DNA of 64,000 nucleotides from Collybia mongolica (Eukaryota; Basidiomycota; Agaricomycetes; Agaricales; Clitocybaceae). The translations under genes and the position numbers were made by a program. The stretch lies in NCBI GenBank assembly GCA_013420905.1, contig JAAXNY010000020.1, forward strand, positions 1-64,000. Direction: 5' to 3'. Positions 56,011 to 64,000 of this stretch are shown one piece after another. A model generated the notes under the pieces. That model was not told the DNA's origin, did no database searches, and saw only the letters and a list, made by a program, of their open reading frames with translations. Within the stretch, counting starts at the first letter, position 1. Every line of letters begins with the position of its first letter.

Positions 56011-56785
56011 ATTATTATGTGAAAGGTTAGTTGTTATTGCTCTAATTTGATAGGGATCAGCTCTATTCAAAATCCTTGGAATCAATGTTTCTTCTACCTA
56101 TAATATTTCTCTCAACCATGTATTACTATTTCCCTTACTCATTTGCACTGGAATCCTATTGTTCTAAAAATAAGGTTAGACAGAGAGTAATTTTTTCAAA
56201 ATAGAATGTATTAGATTTTAAAGCAGGCTTTGTAGTGTTAGAACATTTTATGTTAATTTATGGATTAACAACCAAATTGCTCAGATAAACTCATTTCCAT
56301 TTTTATCTGCATGCCTTCCATGTTCTACTTTGATTTGTAATTTTATGGGTAGTGGCACCATTTAAATACTTTTTTTTTTTCCAGTTTGAGCATCTGAAAT
56401 TTATGAGGCAGCTTAAGGTTAATAGGTATTATTTGTTATTTGTTGACTTAGTCCGCTTTGGAGGTCATGTGATGTAGTGGTCATGTTATGTTTTGAGGCA
56501 GGTGACCTGAGCTGGCTTGAGCAGGTGACTTGAACCAGTTTCAACAGGTGACATGAGCAGGTGATCTGAAGTGACATAGCATGTGACTCAAACACCTTTT
56601 CTTGCTTTGTCAGTCTTAGTCAGCACTCTACTTAAAAGACAACTTTTTGTCGCTTTGTCAGACTTAGTCAGCGCTTAGTCAGGATTAGTCACAATCAATT
56701 CACACGGCCATAGTACTTTAATATAGACAGATCGTTCGGTTACTCTTACCTAGTACGCTGCTGTATTCGTAGAAAGGTACTCACC
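56011..56785. repeat. AT-rich spacer with two degenerate short repeats
   Basis: 56480-56590 contains five imperfect units around AGCAGGTGACNTGA. 56600-56700 contains repeated GTCAG-CTTAGTCAG units in two blocks (CTTTGTCAG then CTTAGTCAGC). The rest is AT-rich and featureless. It may be the promoter-distal edge of the HNH gene or old transposon sequence. Confidence 0.45.
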
Positions 56786-57792
56786 GCGTTCTCAAAAATC
56801 GACGTCACCTTTAGTGAAAGGTGGTGGGAACATACGCGATATTTCATCCCATCCTTCACGAGATACACAAATCAACACCGACCCCGAAGAAATCTTTCAG
56901 GATCTGGAATCTGCCAAAAGAGAACCTGCAAAACTCAAGAAATATGTGAGATTTGGCCCCCATCTACTGTATGTCTTGGTGATAAGTATCGTCGTTGATT
57001 AGACTCTCCACCGAGATGGATACCGTTGTGTAGCCTCACGTATCTGGGATTTGAAGAGCCTTTCAGAAGGTCGTGTGCTGGTCATGTATAATGCTGCCGG
57101 GGGTTCTGACAGCGCGGGCCCAACTGAGGCTTCATATATCCTCCCCTTCTCCTTGATGAGCACCGACACCTACAAAGCGGGTATGTGGAAAACCTTCCCC
57201 AATCATGAAAATACTAATATTATTATCAGTTGTTTAAAAAGTGTACAATTTCGTCGGTAATAGGTTCCTTTATGAACATTGAGCTCAAAGAGTTGAACGG
57301 AGACAACATCAATTCGTTAAAGAACGTCATTACCCTCACCCGCGATGCCCACAAGGTTTTCGGTGATCTTGACATTTGGTTCGAAGCTGTGCCGGTTTGT
57401 TCCACCCTTCCATATCGGACTCTTGTAATTTTTCTTCTGATATTTTGAAAGGGAAAGGACAATACATACAGGATCAGGAAAGCTCAAACATGGACGTTGA
57501 AAGGTATAACATAAGCCATCTATCTTGCTTAATCTAACCATGTTTCATAGGCACTATAGAAGATGGTGCTCAGGTAACATTCGCCTCACCTGATGCGAGT
57601 AAATACCCTCTTCCAGATCCTCGCTATCTGGCATTCCATACCGCGATGGCCAAGACTGTCAATTCAGCAGGTGTGGCTAAATACATTGATGACATACTCA
57701 AGAAGTATGAGGATATCCAAATACTGTCCGACGAGCCAGGAGCGGAGTACCTTGCCGGGCTGTTACGTATTGCCCAGAAATGCACAACATGA
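56786..57792 (+). CDS. HNH-nuclease-like domain protein, probably catalytically altered
   Basis: A spliced gene whose 5' end is unresolved; coding text begins in an exon ending KREPAKLKKY at about 56945. After an intron it reads LHRDGYRCVASRIWDLKSL, then TEASYILPFSLMS, NGDNINSLKNVITLTRDAHK and VFGDLDIWFEAVP, and ends RIAQKCTT at the TGA 57790-57792. The order matches the HNH_2-type domain found widely in Agaricomycetes (RDGYRC-V, AHILPFSL, N-x-ITL-x-x-x-H). The usual catalytic His in AHILPFS is Tyr here (SYILPFS). That would abolish nuclease activity, although the later His is kept. Its role is unknown. Confidence 0.6.
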
Positions 57793-58287
57793 ATTGGGAG
57801 CTTTACGCCTCATTCACCCCAAATCCGGTACGCGTGTCAGATGCCAGATTTTCCTCCGTAGTATAACCTCAGATCAAGTATAGGTTAGTCGTTGCACAAC
57901 TCCCGCCACGATTCCAGAGGCAGAAACGACTTGGACGAACCTGCCCGCCACGAAAGTAAGTAGGTTGCACATACCAAAATAATTACATTAATCCGATTGA
58001 TTCTATTAGCTTAGTGCTATTTTTCGACTTAACTTCGAGTGGGGCACACAAAGAGAAGACTCGGGATAAGTCCCAACGAATGTCGAATTATGACCAATAC
58101 GTTGACAACTGGCCACGACCGCAGTCAAATTGATTTATTGAGATAAAACAAAGAATGTCTTTGGGATATCTGAATATCCCTAGGCACCGTCTCTCGTCTG
58201 AGTAACCGACATCACCACAGTTCCTGGAGGCTCAAACGAGTAATGAGCGAGCGAGAGAAGTAATATTGAATAAAGGCGGACGATTGC
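57793..58287. other. Intergenic, nothing recognised
   Basis: Spacer between the HNH-like gene and the end of the malic enzyme gene. No feature seen. Confidence 0.4.
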
Positions 58288-60502
58288 TCAGCAGAGTCCA
58301 TCCTTATCATACACATATTCTCCATAAATCGGTTTCCAAACCTTATCCCTGGCCTTCTCCCGGACCTCGCCCTTCTTCCAATCAACGCCAGCACTCCCTT
58401 CCTCGATGGCCTGCTCCGCAACAGCTACACCGACCTCAAAATTCACCCCCGGAGAGTCCGCGAAATCCGGGAGAAGAGCGTCGTCTGGGTCTTTAAGAGC
58501 AGGCGAGAGCGACGCGAGGCGTCGTGCACCAGCGATAATCATGGTGTCTGACATGCATCTGGACTTCGAAAGCACAGCGCCGAAACCCAAGCCTGGATAG
58601 ATGAGCGCGTCTGCATCTCCCAATTAGCCACGTCCATGGTAAGCCAATATCGCCACACTAACTATTACATTCTGCGATTCTGAAGTGGATGGATGGATAG
58701 AGAAGTCCATATCAGAAAAGATCAAAGATTGACGACTGAGCGGGACCCACATATAATCTTTTCCATTGGGCATTTTTGCAGGAGGAAACGGGCTTCCCGT
58801 AGCAAGAAGGGCCTTACCGCCCGTCCATGCAGTGGCATCCTTAGGATCTACTTCAACCAACTTGCTCGGATTAGATAGCGGCAGGATAATAGGCCTTTCA
58901 CAGCCTTCAGCCATCTTCTTCACCACCTCTTCCGTGAATGCGCCTCCGCGCGTCGATGTTCCGATCAAGACTGTAGGCCGAATTTTCTTTACCACTGCCA
59001 AGAGCCTGGTCGCTCCCTCTTCATCTACATCAACACCCTCCCATTCTTTGTCGGGCCTGACGAACTCCTTGAGACTTTCCCGAATCTTCGCGTCGCCCAA
59101 TGATTGCTTCACAAGGCCGTATTTATCGATGAGATAGAACTTCTTGTTCGCTTCCTCTTTAGAGACAGAATCAACTGTGACGATGGCGTCGCGTAATTGT
59201 AAGGCGATTCCAAGGCCTGCAGAACCAGCACCGAAGATGATATAACGTTGATCACTGAGTTTCGTACCAGTGACCTTCACAGCGGACATGAGACAGGCCA
59301 GTGTCACCGCACCGGTGCCCTGGCTGTAAGGTCAGGTTCAGTTTAACGGCAGCATATAGCAAGTACTTGCTACGTACATGTCATCGTTAAACACGGCATG
59401 AGTGTCACGGTATCGTTTGAGAAGCTTCTGCGCGTTCGTAACCCCGAAATCTTCAAAGTGGAGTAGACTATGCGGGTAATACTTGCGGACCAACTGAACG
59501 AATCTTCGAATATATATGTTCAATTAGGCGTCTCAATGCTCATGAGATAAAGCTTACTTGTCCACGAATTTATCATACTCTTCTCCCCTTACACGCCTGT
59601 GCGGCCAGCCCTACTCAAATCAGTGGTTGGTTAGGGTGAGTAGACTAAGATACGTACCACGTAAAGCTCATCATTTAATAGGCCTTCGTTGTCGGTGCCA
59701 ACATCAAGTGTGACACTGAGCGACCTAAAAGGGTCCATACCACTAATCAACCTGCAACCGAAGATTAATTACTGGTCATACATCCGAGAAGGCAGATGTA
59801 CGTGTAAATCGCCGATTTAGCAGCGGATATCTACTCAGTAATGAGGGATCATGAGTTCCCTGAATCCAAGATCAGTAGAGCTGCAGAGACTTACCCCTAT
59901 GCCCTAATAAGGGCACTATCAAAAATCCTGAATCGAGAGGACATGGAAGGGCGACTCACTCCAACACCTTGGTCTCCGATCCCCAGGATTGCTTCAGCAT
60001 CAGAGCAGACAATCAGGTCAATATCCTTTCCTTTCGTTTGCTCCAAGAAATCCTCCTCCATAGATTTCTGCTCAACGAAGGTCAAGTACATTCCTTCACT
60101 CCTCCGAAACAGATGTGAGTAGTTCGAAATGGCCTCAGCCTATCATAGTGTGCTCAGTTTTCTTATCATGTAAACGCTCCGACGTACCTCTGTTGGGGTG
60201 TAGATTATCGGGACTAACTCCCTCAGATGCTTCGAAATGAGGGAGTAATACAGGACCCAGTTCTGATCTTTCAAGCTTTGGAGGAATGTGTTCTTATGGA
60301 TGGGCGATTCTCGTGCTTGTAGTTGGGTATACGCTCGTTGGCATTGTTCGCTGAGGGTGTTGACTCGCGATGGTAAGCGCCCGGTCAACCCAAAGGCTTT
60401 GCGCTCTGAGAGTGTGAATGCGGTCCCTTTGTTGAAGCGAGGACTGGTGAGGATTCCTTCACCACGGAGGGCGACATGGAAGACGGGCGAAGTGGTGGAC
60501 AT
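58288..60502 (-). CDS. MAE1: NAD(P)-dependent malic enzyme
   Basis: A spliced minus-strand gene starting MSTTSPVFHVALRGEGILTS at 60502 and ending YDKDGLC at 58290. It decarboxylates malate to pyruvate, typically in mitochondria. Landmarks in order: FNKGTAFTLSERKAFGL, LYYSLISKHLRELVPIIYTP, AEAISNYSHLFRRSEGMYLT, VCSDAEAILGIGDQGVG, VTLDVGTDNEGLL, LLHFEDFGVTNAQKLL (Asp/Glu metal ligands), the Rossmann fold IIFGAGSAGLGIALQL, VLIGTSTRGGAFTEEVV, PIILPLSNPSKLVE, and LIYPGLGFGAVLSKSR. Exon 1 is 60502-60188 and exon 2 is 60139-59960. A 9-base exon (59903-59895, Gly-Ile-Gly) appears to follow. The frame into the next exon (from about 59751) is not fully resolved. Confidence 0.9.
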
Positions 60503-60826
60503 GACGATGTAAAACTCGTACCGTTAGTCTGTTTCTTAAGTCGTAGAGGAGTGAGTATGTAATGACGTAATGACGTGCTTAAGATTGTGACCACTCTATT
60601 GATTAGCATGCATAGTCGGAAATAGTGGCAACATACAGAAAGTTGAATACAACAGATACACGGTGAATGGGTACGATAAAAGTACAGCAATCGTTTGGTG
60701 GATTGTTCGTAAAAGTTCGTATATCGTCTAAATTAGGTTTCAACTTCTGAGACATTGGGCAGCGATCATGCAGCGACTAAGCCTCCCCTGTATCCATCTC
60801 CACGTCGGGCGGCCGCCACACCGCGT

Positions 60827-61202
60827 ATGATAACGACTATGAGGGCGAGGGTGACTAGTATCCTGTTTCGGAATGTAAGTTATTACGTCCGAGACATATT
60901 ATCTAGACAAACCAGATTATCCAACAAAAGGCTTCCAGAGCATTGAGCTGACCGCAGTACACGAAGATGGTTTGAGTGCTTTACAAAGGATAAGTCAGAG
61001 GGGTCACCGGAAATTGGACACGGATTGGATAACGTACGAGCAGTTCAAACCTCCGCCAAGCATTTCCGTTACTGCCGCCGCCGCTGCAACCCAGAATATC
61101 CACGTGATTCCAAGGCTAGAAGTCTGTGAATACCTCGCAAGACTCGAAGCAGAAGAAATCAACGCACAACACGAGATGCGAAGCGACGCTTGTCCACACT
61201 GA
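60827..61202 (+). CDS. Small hypothetical protein, 103 aa
   Basis: Two exons, 60827-60874 and 60939-61202, joined through a 64-base intron with GTAAGT and TTCCAG. The product starts MITTMRARVTSILFRN, which could be a mitochondrial presequence, then IELTAVHEDGLSALQRISQ and a Glu-rich C-terminal helix (LEVCEYLARLEAEEIN). I recognise no family. The splice signals and amino-acid-like composition support a gene. It diverges from malic enzyme. Confidence 0.45.
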
Positions 61203-62310
61203 TCCCGTCGGGTTGGCCAAAAACATAAAAAGGTAAAAGGACGAGAAAACAACGGTCCATATCGAACAGAAGAGTACATATCGGACGCGATCCCGTTCAG
61301 TGGTATTACGGAAATTATGGTTCGCATTGAAGCGGGATGTTAACCAAGCAGAAATTGATAACTAATTGACTCATCAGAGGGTGGAACCTGTAGATGAAAA
61401 TCCTAGAACGTACTTGGATGATTCCGAAGATGGTCAATAGCCCAAAGATAACTGAAATTTCGAAAAGGCTTCAAATCCGCTGTAGTGGGTAAAACAGAAA
61501 GGAGACGCACTAGGATGACCCCTTCTAACGTGTGTATCGAACCTCATTCGTACAAATTGCCGTGTTTTTCGTGAAGGGAGTGTATTAGGGAGATGTAAGT
61601 CGTCGCGAGGGCGTCAGGAAGCGAGAGAATCGGGGTGCCAAGGTTGCATTTTATCCAGAAAGTGGTCAGATTTGAAATCGAACCTGACGTCAGAACTCTG
61701 TGACTCGTGTGACAGTTTAGTCCTAAAATAGAAATGGTCGATCATCAGGTTCTCGACGCTCGTCCGTTTCCCGCTCTTTTCCGGGTCCTTAAAACTCAAT
61801 CTGAACATCGATGTCCCCAAGTTCTCCAAAGCCCCGAAGCCCTAAGGTGAGTCTTGAAGATATGAATATAAATTATGTAACAGACGAACTGCAGGAATGC
61901 TCGCGAACTTCCTGTCAATTCAACATTGGCTCCCAGCGTTACCTGAACACAGCCGCTGATTAGGACCAACCCGCAGTCAATAAGTGTGTTTTTCCACTGC
62001 ATTATAAATACGTTGCGTCCATTCACATCGTATATATATGTGCAAATGCGTCTTTCTCCGGGTTGCCCGGACCCACGACTGATGTATTTCGCGGCCCCAC
62101 AATGGTGCACAACACTTAGATATGCCACGCAAACAACGTACTGGTGGCCATGTGGGAGGGACAGTGCAAATTGCACCATTGTCTTGCCAGACATATACCG
62201 CCGGGACTTTGACGGGCGATGGTCAAAGTGTCGAGGGGGGCTTGGCCATACTAGAGTGCTGGGACCATTGTCCACAAAAATCTGACCATGGCCAGTGATG
62301 TTCTCCCCGA
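61203..62310. other. Intergenic, nothing recognised
   Basis: About 1.1 kb. A long open frame on the minus strand (61796-62356) overlaps the promoter of the next gene and looks like chance. No repeat or RNA gene is seen. Confidence 0.4.
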
Positions 62311-62319
62311 ATATATAAA
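62311..62319 (+). promoter_or_regulatory. TATA box of the 62365 gene
   Basis: TATATAAAAG lies about 50 bases before the start codon, in a region of otherwise mixed composition, followed by a CT-rich leader. This is a strong core promoter for a small secreted-size or stress-type gene. Confidence 0.55.
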
Positions 62320-62364
62320 AGAGGCTTTCTCGCCTAGTGCAATCCAATTTTCGCACTCCCTACC

Positions 62365-63416
62365 ATGAACGATACTCGCTTTGCTCAGTTTCCTAGCTCC
62401 CCTTTTCTAAACGACTCTACAAACACTATTAATAATCTACGTCCACCATGGCACGAAAACAAACGTAACACGGTTGATCCTGTGAACGAAAATCTAGCTT
62501 TCTCGAACGGTTAGTGTGCGATTAAGCTGTACATCTCCTCAGTCTCATGTAACGTTTTATGTTGCAGATCCCAATTTTGTTCCGATGAGTGGACAAATTC
62601 CTCCTGCAGGAGCCCATGCTCTAAACGAAGGCGAGAAATATACGCAGTTGTTTGGGAACTGTCTCCCACCATGGATGAAAAGAAAGCTGTCACCCGTTTT
62701 TCGTCGCAGTGAGTATGGCCGTAAAAAAGTATTCTTCTATGTATGCGAACTCAATCCATACCCATCCCAGTTGAGGATCGTGATTCCGGCCAATTTCAGG
62801 CTGGCCCCAGAGTTAATGATTCCGAACCCGTTACTTGTGAACAGCCACCGAACCTAATAGGTACCACATCCAACAATAAAAGCATCCAGACAACACGACC
62901 ACAGGCCGCAACCCGTTCATCTGTCTGTATCCGGGCCAAACGTGACTTGGCAAATGCTCCAATTCCAGGGCCTCAGCAGAAGAAACGGAAACGGGATGAA
63001 AGTCAGGAACCTGTATCCCAAACCACGCCAGCTGCTCCATTGATTGCTTTGGAAACTGAACGAGAGGCCACTGCTCCACTGGTTATTCGCATTCCAGCCA
63101 TATCGTTCGCACGTCAGTCCACGTTCCCCTTTTCTTCTCCACTATAACCTTAACGGGCGTCCAGTCGACATAAAAATTGACCACACGGCCGAGTTAAAAA
63201 GGTACCCAACGCGCATTTTTCCAATCAGGGGAATTCCCGTGTACGGCAACCTTTCGAAGCTCAAGGGTGGAAAGTTCCATGATTTTCCGCTGCGGCACCG
63301 GCGAATGCTGACTCTCTACGGTAAATTCTCCCGGTTCAATCAATTGGCTGTGAAACCTTAAAATGCCTGTAATTTTAGCAACCCAGAAAATCATCTTTGG
63401 ATCAAGGGCGTCATAG
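62365..63416 (+). CDS. Hypothetical protein, 273 aa
   Basis: Exons are 62365-62509, 62568-62708, 62771-63112, 63165-63320 and 63379-63416 (822 bases joined, one stop). The N-terminus is polar (MNDTRFAQFPSSPFLNDST), a segment with YTQLFGNCLPPWMKRKLSP follows, then a low-complexity middle with a basic patch (GPQQKKRKRDESQE, likely nuclear localisation), and a C-terminal folded-looking part with PTRIFPIRGIPVYGNLSKL. No known domain is recognised. All four introns have the same phase (1), which strengthens the model. Confidence 0.6.
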
Positions 63417-63801
63417 TTCATGGTCGTACGGAATCCTACGGACACCCGACAGGCTTCTAGACACAAATTTTACCAGGCAAAGCCTGGTGGCCGCTCACAA
63501 GTTGATCTGGAAGGGCAAACATTAGCTCTCGGCCACAACTAGACAGTTATGCTACGTATTGATTCTTATGTTATGTACCGTTGACAGGGATTGTTATTGT
63601 ATATACCCTGTACGGTGTGATGTGTGGAATAGTTTGTTAATTAGCCTGAATTATGCATTAACAGCACGAGACCCCTTTTGGAAGACAAAATGCCAATTTT
63701 AGCGTCGGCTTGGCAGGACCATCAAAATTTTGTCCTGGGAAACGGTGGACCTGTTCTTCAACAATTCCTCCCCATCCTCCGAGTCTTCAGAAACGCCTAA
63801 C

Positions 63802-64000
63802 ATGAGTGCACTCAAGAACAACGCAAAAAGAGCACGGAAGAAAATCAGAATCACCGTCTCAAATGGTTCTGATGTATTCCAGGAACGTGCCACTCAGCAG
63901 CTCGAATTGGATCCACCTAGTTCTTCACAACCGAAACGCATCACTGTGAAAGGCCGCCTTGCTGCCTTGCTTTCCCTGCCTTTGGATATACTATTCGAGG
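63802..64000 (+). CDS. F-box protein, N-terminal part, cut by the window edge
   Basis: From ATG 63802 the frame reads MSALKNNAKRARKKIRITVS, a basic stretch, then GRLAALLSLPLDILFE, the start of an F-box (LPxDILxEI). The gene continues off the right edge. An open frame extends upstream of this ATG to a TTTTAG at about 63701 that could be a splice acceptor, so the true start may lie further left. F-box proteins recruit substrates to SCF ubiquitin ligases; they are highly expanded in Agaricomycetes. Confidence 0.6.
   Translation, partial: MSALKNNAKRARKKIRITVSNGSDVFQERATQQLELDPPSSSQPKRITVKGRLAALLSLPLDILFE

Noticed and set aside
61796..62356. 186-codon minus-strand open frame
   Set aside because: It covers the TATA box and leader of the 62365 gene, has no recognisable protein character and starts nine bases from a better supported gene.
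1..64000. CRISPR arrays, rRNA genes or bacterial-type operons
   Set aside because: No evenly spaced short repeats, no rRNA signatures and pervasive introns. The DNA is fungal nuclear sequence.

Overview
The window is nuclear DNA of a filamentous basidiomycete, most likely an Agaricomycete. The evidence is the dense short introns (about 45-70 bases, GT-AG), a NACHT-WD40 gene, a HET gene, an HNH-domain gene and a starting F-box gene, together with Ty3/Gypsy, Tc1, pogo, hAT and Helitron remains. Species cannot be told from this. About half is ordinary CpG-containing gene space. The rest is transposon-rich and mostly strongly depleted in CpG.

Bases 1-20345 hold two inverted copies of one Ty3/Gypsy LTR retrotransposon. 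Copy B (6254-19634) is read on the minus strand: a 5' LTR of about 1.2 kb, a primer-binding site, gag, protease, RT-RNase H and integrase, then a 4 kb block, a polypurine tract and a truncated 3' LTR. Copy A (1-4969) is the 3' part of a second copy in the opposite orientation. The main discovery is the 4 kb block. It carries two multi-exon genes transcribed antisense to gag-pol. One encodes 520 aa from 8 exons, with a fungal Zn2Cys6-like cysteine cluster. The other encodes 383 aa from 5 exons and I do not recognise it. All 11 introns and both reading frames are intact in both copies, whereas gag-pol in copy B carries in-frame stops and the integrase of copy A is frameshifted. A full-length solo LTR (5034-6249, target duplication ACGG) sits inside the truncated 3' LTR of copy B. 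A tRNA-like segment and an old CpG-stripped LTR lie beyond the 5' LTR.

Bases 20346-27060 are decayed DNA. They include a retroelement-like coding remnant and an unrecognised gene split by a hAT-type MITE (8-bp duplication), into which a pogo/DDE_1 transposon has inserted (TA duplication).

Bases 27122-36219 are gene space: a MATE transporter and a class I/II aminotransferase (both minus), histidyl-tRNA synthetase (plus) and a single-pass membrane protein (plus). Bases 36220-43590 are a dead NACHT-WD40 gene broken by a 404-bp MITE and two Tc1/mariner elements. A U1A/U2B''-type RRM protein and a HET-domain protein follow. Bases 48600-56760 are again transposon-rich, with a hairpin MITE, a well preserved 3.5 kb hAT element with an 8-bp duplication, and a Helitron helicase remnant. 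The window closes with an HNH-domain gene, NAD-malic enzyme (minus), two small unrecognised spliced genes and the start of an F-box gene.

The housekeeping genes form no operon or pathway. The aminotransferase and histidyl-tRNA synthetase are divergent and share a short intergenic region.
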